DNA of 37,443 bases, from contig BAJA01000048.1 of NCBI GenBank assembly GCA_000613465.1, positions 1 to 37,443 on the forward strand, in the 5' to 3' direction. Position 1 is the stretch's first letter, and the number at the start of each line of letters is the position of its first letter. This document shows positions 25,032 through 33,215 of the stretch, in pieces. Below the pieces are notes generated by a model that saw only the letters and a list, made by a program, of their open reading frames with translations, was not told the origin of the DNA and searched no databases. The position numbers and the translations under genes are program-made. The DNA is from Bacteroides nordii WAL 11050 = JCM 12987 (GTDB taxonomy: Bacteria; Bacteroidota; Bacteroidia; Bacteroidales; Bacteroidaceae).

Positions 25032-28000
25032 ATGAAACGAAGATTACTATTAGTGGGCCTGATGTGCCTGGTAACCGTCTGTACATGGGCCAAAGACATG
25101 ACCGTACTAATTACAGACAGTAAAGACCTACCCATTCCAGGGATACAAGCATTTATCAGCGGAACCGGTTCCGACGGAGCAGGAGATTACACTACAGACG
25201 CAAACGGCAAGTTTGTAGTCAAGCGTAGCAGTTTGAACTTCCTAAGCATGCGAGTAGCCGGAGACGACTATGAACTCGTATGGACCGGTGGTAATGACCC
25301 CGTTGTCGTAAAACTCGAAGGACATTACTGGCTTACCTTGGCATTGAAAGAGGTGGAATCCGAACAGTATTCCCTGTTTACAGGCATAGACCTCTTTCCC
25401 TACAGAGGTTCCCTCTACAACAAGGAGCATTTCGATATAAAATGGACCGATAGCGGTACCTTCAGCTTCCTCTACAAAGGCGAACAGCTGTATTGGGAAC
25501 TCACCGGAAGCGTTTCGGGAGTAACCTCTGTCAGCACAATAGACGTAGAAGAACTGACCGACGGTCGGATAGAAGTAAACAACCCACTGGCAGGAAAACA
25601 GAAAATAACGGTAGCCGTTAAAGATGAAACCAATGCGCTATGCTCCGGTCTGATCACCATATCCGGGCCACAGCAATCCTACGAACAAGCCATCACCGCC
25701 CAGCCTACCGATATCTATCTGCCCAAAGGCACCTATTACATCGGTGCAAGAATAACAGGCAAGGAAGCCTACTACATTCCCATCTATCAGGAAATCAGCT
25801 TAGCAGACTCCCCCATAGAACAAACGTTCAGCTACGAAACAGGCAAAAAAGTCACCGTCCGCGTACTTGATATGGACGGACTCCCGATAGAAAACGCCAT
25901 CGTGAGCCAACTGATTCCCTCCAACGATTATTGGGACGGACAAAAGACGGATGCCAGGGGAGAAGTGACCTATATAGCCACAGCCGGTACCTATACTTAC
26001 CGCGTATTAGCAGTGATCGGGACAGACAAACAGAGTTACAGATCTATCGAAGGAGAGATCGTGGTAGGTAGCCAGGAGATGGTACAGGAGATTTCTTACA
26101 AAGACAGGTACTTCCGCATCAGCCTGGACATCACCCCCGGCAGCTTCATGACAGACCCCTCCCAAATGAATGTAAGCATAGCGGAAAATACCGTACAGTA
26201 CAATGAACAGACCGGACTCTATACCACCGTTTTAGAGAAATCGGACGACAATTCATATTACCCATACTACATCTCCTACCCGGACATGTTTACTAAAGAA
26301 GGAGAAATACATGCCACCAAACACGAAACGATTCCCATCTCTTTTACTGACTATCACAAAGTGACATTCACATCAAGTGACATCGAAAAATATGAACTGA
26401 CGGAGATTTACGTCAATTCAGCTCAAGGGGAGCAATCATACAATTTTGAGGCAGATCACGGATATTACCTGCCGGATGGTGACTATGAAATATCGGCAAC
26501 AATCACCGACCGGACCACACAAGAGTCGTTCCCCGGCATCAGCAAGCAACTGTTTACAGTAGCCGGACAAGAAATGACCGTAACTTACACACTCAACGAA
26601 AACGATTACCACCAAGTCATCATCAGCGTGATCGACCGGACCGGTAAGCCGATGGCGGAAGCAAGCGTTGATGTAATCACGGGAGGTACTCCGAAAACAT
26701 ATACAACAGATGAACAAGGAGTAATCAAGCTGTATCTGCCCAATGGTGCATATACATGCAGAACGAATCTTGCCGATTACAAGCCACAGGAACACTCGTT
26801 TGAAATAAACGAAGCCGACATGGATATCAGACTCTCCTTTGAAAACTACAAGGAACTGACATTCAAAGTAAACGGTGACCTGCTGGAGATGTTTAAATCA
26901 GCAAACTCCTACGGCATCCCGATGCTCACCCTGGTCAACCATGCAATAGAATACCGAAATACCTTTGCCTTATTCAACGGAAACCCCACTGACGGATTTA
27001 CCGGATCTTATTATCTGCCCGCCGACGATTACGCTTACAGCCTTGAGATAACACAGGGCAAACGTATAAATACCCCCGAAACGCTAATAAAACTGGACAC
27101 GGACAAAACCGAAACAATCACATTATCAACTGCCGACTACCAGAAAGTGGCGTTGAACGTAGTCGATGAAAACGGCACAGCATGGCCAGTGACATACGAA
27201 TCTTCCATCTATATCTGCAACAGTGCGCATAAAGACAAAGACACATATATCTATCGGCTCGACACCTATAATGGCAGCTTTATTGATACATATCTACCTC
27301 AGGGAGAGTATGTTGCCAAATTCAAGAACCGGAACAACATGGGCGAAACCAGCGTATCAACCACTGAATTCAGCGTCGTAGACCAACCACAAACCGTAAC
27401 TTTAACACACAAAGAGGCGAAGGAAACATCACTCACTATCAAGGTAAAGGGAATAGTGTCCGCATACAACAATTATTGCTACGTAGAGTTTTATAAGAGC
27501 GGAATTCCCATCAGAGGTTACGAAATAAGGACAGAAGACGGTACAGGCGAAGAAACGATCCAACTTCCTGAAGGAACCTACACCTATCGCGTCGACGAAC
27601 CCGAAGGCAAAGAGCTATCCGGCACCGTCACACTTCCTGCTGACAAGGAATTGACGTTCGACTACAGCACCTACCGAAACCTGCAGGTGCAGGTACAAGA
27701 CGAGGAGGGGCAATACATAGACAGAAGTCCCGAAATTTCCGTATACCAGGACGGCAAATTCATCTACTCTGGCAACCGTAGCATATACGCCATGTTCCCG
27801 GCAGGAGTCTATCAGATACGCGCCTGGTGCAAAGGCTACAAAGCCGTCAGCCAATCTGTGACCATTGGCGAAACAGATCAGACCATCACCCTGAAACTAC
27901 CAAAAGAGACCGCCAACACCTACACCGTTCAGTTCCTGGTAACCGATTGCTACGATAGCGAGTATACACCGGAAGGCGCCACCGTCAGCCTCGAAGGCTA

Positions 28001-28445
28001 CGGACAACTGGCAGCAGGATACGAGGGCGATGTTTCCTTTACGGACATCGTGGCAGGTGATGTTTCTTACACCATTTCCGCCCCGGGATATACAACACTG
28101 AAAGGGGTGGTGAACGTATCCGCCGAGAAGGCTAAAGACAATGGTTATGTACCGGTATTTGCAATCCTGCAACCTGTGCCTACCGGAATCGAAGAAACAC
28201 CCATGTCATCAAACAGCTTTAGCATATGGACGGACAACGATTATCTGTATATCAACACCAACAGCACCTCTACCGACCTGTGGACCTTGCAATTAGTATC
28301 TATCAACGGCAGCCTTGTCTACACCAGCAAGCAACACCTGGATACCGAAAACAACGTTTATATCGGAAATAACCCTAAAGGCATCTATCTGTTCGTACTC
28401 AGTAACGGTAAGCAACGAATAGCTTACAAAGTGATAAAGAACTAA
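25032..28445 (+). CDS. Large secreted multi-Ig-like protein with T9SS-like C-terminal domain
   Basis: A 1137-residue exported protein. Signal peptide 1-20 (MKRRLLLVGLMCLVTVCTWA). It is a string of beta-sandwich modules of the carboxypeptidase-regulatory/collagen-binding-B type; recurring units have a strand like VTVRVLDMDGLPIENA, then GxYLPxGxYxY (e.g. GYYLPDGDYEIS, SYYLPADDYAYS, IQLPEGTYTYRV). The last 75 residues (ending VYIGNNPKGIYLFVLSNGKQ) match the Por/T9SS-type C-terminal domain pattern (strand, NGxLVY, PKGIYLF). Probably a surface adhesin or matrix protein. Bacteroides normally lack the type IX apparatus, so the export route is unclear. It is monocistronic after a long structured leader. 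Confidence 0.87.
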   Translation: MKRRLLLVGLMCLVTVCTWAKDMTVLITDSKDLPIPGIQAFISGTGSDGAGDYTTDANGKFVVKRSSLNFLSMRVAGDDYELVWTGGNDPVVVKLEGHYWLTLALKEVESEQYSLFTGIDLFPYRGSLYNKEHFDIKWTDSGTFSFLYKGEQLYWELTGSVSGVTSVSTIDVEELTDGRIEVNNPLAGKQKITVAVKDETNALCSGLITISGPQQSYEQAITAQPTDIYLPKGTYYIGARITGKEAYYIPIYQEISLADSPIEQTFSYETGKKVTVRVLDMDGLPIENAIVSQLIPSNDYWDGQKTDARGEVTYIATAGTYTYRVLAVIGTDKQSYRSIEGEIVVGSQEMVQEISYKDRYFRISLDITPGSFMTDPSQMNVSIAENTVQYNEQTGLYTTVLEKSDDNSYYPYYISYPDMFTKEGEIHATKHETIPISFTDYHKVTFTSSDIEKYELTEIYVNSAQGEQSYNFEADHGYYLPDGDYEISATITDRTTQESFPGISKQLFTVAGQEMTVTYTLNENDYHQVIISVIDRTGKPMAEASVDVITGGTPKTYTTDEQGVIKLYLPNGAYTCRTNLADYKPQEHSFEINEADMDIRLSFENYKELTFKVNGDLLEMFKSANSYGIPMLTLVNHAIEYRNTFALFNGNPTDGFTGSYYLPADDYAYSLEITQGKRINTPETLIKLDTDKTETITLSTADYQKVALNVVDENGTAWPVTYESSIYICNSAHKDKDTYIYRLDTYNGSFIDTYLPQGEYVAKFKNRNNMGETSVSTTEFSVVDQPQTVTLTHKEAKETSLTIKVKGIVSAYNNYCYVEFYKSGIPIRGYEIRTEDGTGEETIQLPEGTYTYRVDEPEGKELSGTVTLPADKELTFDYSTYRNLQVQVQDEEGQYIDRSPEISVYQDGKFIYSGNRSIYAMFPAGVYQIRAWCKGYKAVSQSVTIGETDQTITLKLPKETANTYTVQFLVTDCYDSEYTPEGATVSLEGYGQLAAGYEGDVSFTDIVAGDVSYTISAPGYTTLKGVVNVSAEKAKDNGYVPVFAILQPVPTGIEETPMSSNSFSIWTDNDYLYINTNSTSTDLWTLQLVSINGSLVYTSKQHLDTENNVYIGNNPKGIYLFVLSNGKQRIAYKVIKN

Positions 28446-28453
28446 GTATTAAA

Positions 28454-28532
28454 GGGAGAGTTGAGAAGAGAGAAGGGGCTGCGCTGTGACAATACACCTC
28501 CCTTCTAAATTCTCAACTCTCCCTTCTCTCCC
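28454..28532. repeat. GCTGCGCT-core palindromic element A
   Basis: Arms GGGAGAGTTGAGAA (28454) and TTCTCAACTCTCCC (about 28510) plus AGAAGGG/CCCTTCT enclose GCTGCGCTGTGACAATACA (28478-28496). It begins nine bases after the stop of the 1137-residue gene and may serve as its 3' hairpin. The same core with different arms recurs at 28613 and 33151. Confidence 0.65.
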
Positions 28533-28571
28533 TCCCTCTCCCTTCTTTTAACTCCCTTCGCCCCCCCTTCT

Positions 28572-28677
28572 TATTTAGTTAAAAGCCTTATTCTGTTAAA
28601 AGTTAATAGTTAGCTGCGCTATCACACTGCACAGTACTTCTCCCCTCTTCATTCTCCCTTCTCCCTTTAATTATCAC
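28572..28677. repeat. GCTGCGCT-core element B
   Basis: Core GCTGCGCTATCACACTGCAC (28613-28632) with heptamer-like AGTTAAAAGTTAATAGTTA on its left and pyrimidine repeats (TTCTCCCTTCTCCC) on its right. The rest of 28446-28827 is low-complexity pyrimidine-rich DNA with a weak third copy of the post-stop hairpin at 28707-28725. Confidence 0.6.
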
Positions 28678-28810
28678 CGCCCTTATACCCCATTCTGTCC
28701 GGTTCGTTACCCGCACGGGGAAACGCAGTGTACCTTAGTAACAAGCAAACAGCATACCCACCTCAATATCAACAAATTACGTAAACAAAATCCACATCAT
28801 CACCTGTCCT

Positions 28811-28840
28811 TTTCACTCCCCCCAAACATGCTTATATTTG
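28811..28840 (+). promoter_or_regulatory. Promoter of the HU/amidase cassette
   Basis: TTTC (28811-28814), an 18-base spacer and TATATTTG (28833-28840); leader of about 65 bases with AAAGAAAGGAG before the ATG. Confidence 0.6.
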
Positions 28841-28908
28841 TAGTGTTATTAATAACAGAGAACACAAAGTATCACGATTGTATCATTAAAAAAAGAAAGG
28901 AGCTTATC

Positions 28909-29387
28909 ATGGCTATCTTATTCAAAAAAGTAACAAGACTATCCGATCTCAGTGACAAGAACTCGCCTAAAAAGACGTATCCGCAAATCACCTATCAGTA
29001 CAGCAGCTCGGCTACGCTGAACGAAATCGCCAAAGAAATCAGCAGCAATGCCGGTGTCAGTGAAGGAGAAACAATCAGTGTGTTGAAAGACTTCCGCACA
29101 CTGCTGAAAAAACTGCTGCTGACAGGCCGCACAGTGAACATCGACGGGTTGGGCTACTTCTTCCTCGCCGCACAAAGCAAGGGGACAGACCTCCCGGAAG
29201 ACTTCACAGCTGCCGACATCAGAGGGCTGCGTATCTGTTTTCGCGCCGATAGCGAAATCCGCCTGAGTACTTCGACCAGCACACGTACCGACGGCTGGTA
29301 TTGAAAGATGTAGACCGTATCAACGCCGAAAAAACCGACGGTGACGGCGGTGGTGGCGAAGGCGAAGGTGAAGATCCCAGCGTATAG
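28909..29387 (+). CDS. HU-family DNA-binding protein, frameshifted near its end as read
   Basis: HU/IHF-like histone-like protein of the larger Bacteroidales type. The ATG at 28909 is chosen because AAGAAAGGAG precedes it and MAILFKKVTRLSDLSDKNSP is a normal family start. The HU fold spans about residues 30-120 (SATLNEIAKEISSNAGVSEG, RTVNIDGLGYF). As read the frame stops at 29304, but adding one C at about 29295 (GACGGCTGG to GACGGCCTGG) continues GLVLKDVDRINAEKT to an acidic Gly/Glu tail and a stop at 29385. The corrected 159 residues fit the family, which commonly ends in such tails. It heads a cassette with an amidase and spanin-like lipoprotein. Confidence 0.88.
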
Positions 29388-29393
29388 CCCATT

Positions 29394-29744
29394 ATGACCA
29401 GTTCTGACATTCTGGCTTTCATCTCCGCCCTGGGCGGGATGGAAGCCATCAAATGGGGCTTGAATTGGCTGGTGAACCGAAAGACGGAAGCACGCAGAAG
29501 CGAGGCTGGAGTAAACAGCCTTGAAAATGAAAACCACCGTCAACAGGTGAACTGGCTCGAAGAGCGGATAGTGCAACGGGATACGCGCATAGATGCCCTG
29601 TACAACGAATTGCACAAAGAACAAACCGAAAAGCAAGAGTGGATAAACCGCTGTCACGAAGCAGAAATAACTTGCAAGGAACTGGAAGCAAAACGCTGCT
29701 TTATCCGGGGATGCCCCAACCGGCAACCACCATCGGAATATTAA
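29394..29744 (+). CDS. Coiled-coil protein with amphipathic N-terminus
   Basis: A 116-residue protein starting six bases after the HU gene. The first 27 residues (SSDILAFISALGGMEAIKWG) form a hydrophobic or amphipathic helix that could enter a membrane. Residues 45-100 are a charged coiled coil (SLENENHRQQVNWLEERIVQ), and the end has three Cys (TCKELEAKRCFIRGC). In phage lysis cassettes the gene before the endolysin often encodes a holin or its partner, so this is a weak holin candidate; it lacks clear multiple membrane spans. Function otherwise unknown. Confidence 0.72.
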   Translation: MTSSDILAFISALGGMEAIKWGLNWLVNRKTEARRSEAGVNSLENENHRQQVNWLEERIVQRDTRIDALYNELHKEQTEKQEWINRCHEAEITCKELEAKRCFIRGCPNRQPPSEY

Positions 29745-29788
29745 CCCTCCCCATTCTTTAGTACAAACCTTTTAATAGCACAAAACGC

Positions 29789-30253
29789 ATGAGAACAATA
29801 GACTCTATCATCATCCACTGCTCCGCTACACGTAGCGGAGTGGACTTTACAGCAGTCGACATAGACCAATGGCACCGACGACGCGGATTCAAAGAGATAG
29901 GTTACCACTATGTCATCCGCCTGGACGGAACCATTGAAAAGGGCCGTTCCATAGAAAAAGAGGGTGCCCACTGCTACGGTTGGAACCGGCAAAGTATCGG
30001 AATATGCTACGTAGGTGGTCTGAGCACTAACGGACAACCCACAGACACAAGAACACCGGCACAAAAACAAGCCATGAAGCAACTCATCACCGAACTGCAA
30101 CAGCAGTATGCTGCCATACGCTACGTCATCGGGCATCGCGATACATCGCCCGATCTGAATGGAAACGGACACATCGAACCTGAAGAGTACATCAAAGCCT
30201 GTCCGTGTTTTGACGTACGAAAGTGGCTGAAGGAAACGGAGGTAATGGTATGA
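29789..30253 (+). CDS. N-acetylmuramoyl-L-alanine amidase (T7-lysozyme type)
   Basis: A 154-residue amidase_2 (T7 lysozyme-like) enzyme that would cut between MurNAc and L-Ala in peptidoglycan. Zn ligands are visible as His10 (IIIHCSAT), His116 (VIGHRDTSPD) and Cys138 (YIKACPCFD), with Tyr39 in GYHYVI in the catalytic position. It has no signal peptide, as is usual for phage endolysins that need a holin. It overlaps the next gene by four bases (ATGA). Similar amidases occur next to capsule loci and in prophage remnants of Bacteroides. Confidence 0.92.
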   Translation: MRTIDSIIIHCSATRSGVDFTAVDIDQWHRRRGFKEIGYHYVIRLDGTIEKGRSIEKEGAHCYGWNRQSIGICYVGGLSTNGQPTDTRTPAQKQAMKQLITELQQQYAAIRYVIGHRDTSPDLNGNGHIEPEEYIKACPCFDVRKWLKETEVMV

Positions 30254-30705
30254 AAACGGCACAACGTATCGGTGTGTTATTGCTACTCGCAGCAATGTCG
30301 GGATGTGGCAGTCGGAAAGCGCTTACCCGGACGCATTACGCGGAGCGTGACTCCATCATGGCAATCACACAGAAAGAGGTGAGAAACACCCGCCAATGCA
30401 CCGGCAAACAGGCCGAAGTCATCGAGACGTTCAACGAGGAGACAACACTAATGATACGAAAAGACACGACAGGCTTAAAACTCACCCGCACAGTGACCTC
30501 CCGAAAAGAGCAGAACACGAAAAGCAGCCGGCAACAAGAACAATGGCAACAGACGGACACTACACAGTACCTCCGGAAACAAATCCGGACAAAAGAGAAC
30601 GAAAAGGAAACTCAAAAGCGTAGCGGGTCTGTAGTACCGTACGTCATCGTCCTGGCAGGAATTCTGCTGCTATTATTGTTCAGAAGAAGATATCGCTACT
30701 TCTGA
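30250..30705 (+). CDS. Lipoprotein with C-terminal membrane helix (u-spanin-like)
   Basis: A 151-residue protein. The N-terminal lipoprotein signal has lipobox MSGC with Cys19. A long polar middle (about 24-122) is rich in Lys, Arg, Glu, Gln and Thr. A single transmembrane helix lies at about 128-144 (VVPYVIVLAGILLLLLF), followed by a short basic tail RRRYRYF. Lipid anchor at one end and inner-membrane helix at the other is the layout of unimolecular spanins, which bridge and fuse the two membranes in phage lysis. Translationally coupled to the amidase (ATGA), it has no detectable Rz/Rz1 pair. The ATG at 30250 is preferred to an in-frame start at 30223 inside the amidase gene. Confidence 0.78.
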   Translation: MKTAQRIGVLLLLAAMSGCGSRKALTRTHYAERDSIMAITQKEVRNTRQCTGKQAEVIETFNEETTLMIRKDTTGLKLTRTVTSRKEQNTKSSRQQEQWQQTDTTQYLRKQIRTKENEKETQKRSGSVVPYVIVLAGILLLLLFRRRYRYF

Positions 30706-30735
30706 CAAGCCGAAACAACACGAGCACAAAGAAAG

Positions 30736-30771
30736 AGAGGCTGCTACAAATATTACTTTGCAACAGCCTCT
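30736..30771. terminator. Shared terminator between spanin-like gene and glmM
   Basis: AGAGGCTG (30736-30743) and CAGCCTCT (30764-30771), with CAAA/TTTG extending inside; a T-rich run follows on the minus strand. It separates two convergent genes and resembles the GAGGCTGTTGCAAA-type terminators seen widely in Bacteroides. Confidence 0.65.
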
Positions 30772-30811
30772 ACTTATTTACACTTCAAGTTATAATCTTA
30801 GAAAAGAATTA

Positions 30812-32200
30812 TCATTTAGCCAGTTCATTGATTACATCCATAATCTTTTGTCCGATTTCTTCGGCGGCTTCCATAGTTGAAGCCTCGCTATACACACGGA
30901 TTATCGGCTCTGTATTGCTCTTACGCAAATGTACCCACTTATCGGCAAAATCAATCTTTACACCGTCGATATCATTGATTTCTTCATTCTTATAGATCTC
31001 TTTCACTTTGGAAAGGATGGCATCTACATCAATTTCCGGGGTAAGATCCACACGGTTCTTTGCGATAAAATAAGGAGGATAAGTAGCACGCAACTCACTC
31101 ACCGTCTTTCCTTCATGAGCCAGATGACTCAGGAAAAGAGCAATACCTACCAAAGCATCGCGCCCATAGTGGCTGGCAGGATAAATCACTCCACCATTAC
31201 CTTCACCACCAATCACGGCATTGGTAGCCTTCATCTTAGTCACCACATTGACTTCACCCACAGCCGAAGCACTGTATTCCATTCCATATTTGCGAGTCAC
31301 GTCGCGCAATGCACGGGTAGAGCTCAAATTAGAAACAGTATTACCCGGAGTATGTTTCAACACATAATCAGCCACAGTCACCAACGTATATTCTTCACCA
31401 TACATCACACCGTTCTCACAAATCATAGCCAGGCGGTCAACATCAGGGTCTACCACAAAAGCCACGTCTGCCTTACCACCTTTCATAAGGTTCATAATAT
31501 CACCCAGATTCTTCTCAAGCGGTTCGGGGTTATGGGCAAAATTACCGGTAGGTTCGCAATAAAGTTTCTCCACATGCTTTACACCGAGGCGTTCGAGCAA
31601 TTCGGGAAGAATAATACCTCCGACAGAATTCACACAGTCGATAGCCACGCGGAAATCAGCTTTCCTGATAGCTTCCACGTCCACCAGTTCAAGTGCTAAA
31701 ACACTGTCAATATGTTTTTGATTGTAAGTAAGATCTTTACGATAAGAGCCGAGATGATCTACATCTGCAAAGTTAAACTCTTCAGCTTCGGCAATACGAA
31801 GCACTTCGTTGCCTTCAGCTGCATTCAGAAATTCACCATGTTCGTTAAGCAGTTTCAGCGCATTCCATTGCTTGGGATTGTGCGAAGCTGTCAGAATGAT
31901 ACCTCCACAAGCGCCTTCCATCGTCACGGCCAGCTCAGTTGTCGGAGTAGAAGCAAGATCAATATCTACTACATCCCAGCCCATGCCCATAAGAGTGCCG
32001 ACTACCACGTTTTTCACCATTTCGCCGGAGATACGTGCATCACGGCCTACTACGATTTTATTGCTTGTAGATTTACATGTTCTACGAATCAGCGTAGCAT
32101 ACGCCGATGTGAATTTCACAATGTCAAGCGGGTTCAATCCCTCGCCTGCACCTCCGCCAATCGTTCCGCGGATTCCAGAGATAGATTTGATTAGAGTCAT
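30812..32200 (-). CDS. glmM: Phosphoglucosamine mutase
   Basis: A 462-residue alpha-D-phosphohexomutase family enzyme, probably GlmM, converting glucosamine-6-phosphate to glucosamine-1-phosphate for peptidoglycan and LPS. Seen: SGIRGTIGG at the N-terminus, the phosphoserine loop TASHNP (Ser106), the Mg site DPDVDRLA, the sugar loop GGEGNGG and the C-terminal phosphate loop RKSNTEPIIRVY. Full length. It lies 46 bases downstream of the DUF4827 lipoprotein gene, so the two may share a message. Confidence 0.93.
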   Translation of the reverse strand: MTLIKSISGIRGTIGGGAGEGLNPLDIVKFTSAYATLIRRTCKSTSNKIVVGRDARISGEMVKNVVVGTLMGMGWDVVDIDLASTPTTELAVTMEGACGGIILTASHNPKQWNALKLLNEHGEFLNAAEGNEVLRIAEAEEFNFADVDHLGSYRKDLTYNQKHIDSVLALELVDVEAIRKADFRVAIDCVNSVGGIILPELLERLGVKHVEKLYCEPTGNFAHNPEPLEKNLGDIMNLMKGGKADVAFVVDPDVDRLAMICENGVMYGEEYTLVTVADYVLKHTPGNTVSNLSSTRALRDVTRKYGMEYSASAVGEVNVVTKMKATNAVIGGEGNGGVIYPASHYGRDALVGIALFLSHLAHEGKTVSELRATYPPYFIAKNRVDLTPEIDVDAILSKVKEIYKNEEINDIDGVKIDFADKWVHLRKSNTEPIIRVYSEASTMEAAEEIGQKIMDVINELAK

Positions 32201-32246
32201 AAGGATTTAAATATCGGTAATTAAAGTTAGTTCTATCAGTGTAGTA

Positions 32247-32957
32247 TCAATAGATAGAGAATCTATATATATCATAGAAATAAGGAAATACCTTCTGCTG
32301 TGCATAAGAGTGTCCACTCTTCGATGGCACAATCAGTCTGACATGTGCCCCATCTTTGATATACTGCAAAGCCATCAGCCAGCCGGCAGGAACTGAGGTT
32401 CCATACTGACCACCAATCGTTACATCCCAATAATATTCGGAATCAAGTCCCGGTTCTTGAATAAACTGCCCGTATATACTTGTTCCGTCTATCGTATAAC
32501 GAAAACCTGTAGGATAATTATTCATAGGCGGATAATATTGATTATCCACATTAGAAACAGAAGTTGGTTCTCCAGTCAAGATATCGACTTCTTTAAAGCG
32601 GGTAAGGATCAGGTTACCGGTTTCAAACGGAAGAGCCGCTTCAAGATTGGGATAAGGCTCGGACGCGGCACGCGGAGTTCCGTAACGTTGCACAATCTGC
32701 ATATAAATACCATTAGAGAAAGCAACATACTGATTCTTGCCCGGATACTGAACCGGATATCCGTCTTCACATTCTGTAATCGTATCCTTTTCGAATTCCT
32801 CTACAGTGATTACTTCAATATTATTCTTTTTAATGAAATCATTGACACCATCCCGCTCTTCTTCGAGCATCTCAGCATAGGTTTTCGTGTCATCACATGC
32901 CTGAAAAAAGGCTCCAAGAGCCAACAGGGAAATAAATAATAATATAAGTTTCTTCAT
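32247..32957 (-). CDS. DUF4827 lipoprotein
   Basis: A 236-residue lipoprotein: signal MKKLILLFISLLALGAFFQA with Cys21 in FFQAC, then DDTKTYAEMLEEERDGVNDF. The body (VITVEEFEKDTITECEDGYP, and PPMNNYPTGFRYTIDGTSIY) matches the DUF4827 pattern, related to FKBP-like envelope proteins of Bacteroidetes. Neighbourhood with glmM suggests an envelope role; function unknown. TACATTTG (32986-32993, minus) is a likely -7 element 29 bases before the ATG. Confidence 0.88.
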   Translation of the reverse strand: MKKLILLFISLLALGAFFQACDDTKTYAEMLEEERDGVNDFIKKNNIEVITVEEFEKDTITECEDGYPVQYPGKNQYVAFSNGIYMQIVQRYGTPRAASEPYPNLEAALPFETGNLILTRFKEVDILTGEPTSVSNVDNQYYPPMNNYPTGFRYTIDGTSIYGQFIQEPGLDSEYYWDVTIGGQYGTSVPAGWLMALQYIKDGAHVRLIVPSKSGHSYAQQKVFPYFYDIYRFSIY

Positions 32958-33002
32958 TCGTCTGTATCTTAACTATATGTCCGTACAAATGTACCGTAAT
33001 TT

Positions 33003-33215
33003 AGTTGAAAATTGAGAGTTAAAAGTTGAAAGTTCAAGTCTTTTAACTTATTTAGTTATTTAATTGACAGTTGACGGTTTACAATTGACAGTGGACAATT
33101 GACAATTGACAGTGGACAGTGGACAATTGACAATTGACAATTGACAATTAGCTGCGCTATCACACTACATAGTAGCTATCAACTGTCAACTGTCAATTAT
33201 CAATTGACAACTGCT
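33003..33215. repeat. GCTGCGCT-core element C with heptamer arms
   Basis: The left arm is a run of heptamer variants (TTGACAA, TTGACAG, GTGGACA) at about 33061-33148, the core is GCTGCGCTATCACACTACAT (33151-33170), and the right arm (CAACTGTCAACTGTCAATT) is complementary to the left. Further left, 33003-33060 holds related AGTTGAAAATTGAGAGTTAA heptamers. It fills the gap between the DUF4827 gene and nrnA and overlaps the last codons of nrnA. Confidence 0.7.

Noticed and set aside
30929..31699. 256-codon plus-strand frame
   Set aside because: Antisense to glmM, which is complete with all active-site motifs.
33061..33148. CRISPR or iteron array of TTGACAA heptamers
   Set aside because: There are no unique spacers and the units drift; it forms one arm of a palindrome around the GCTGCGCT core.
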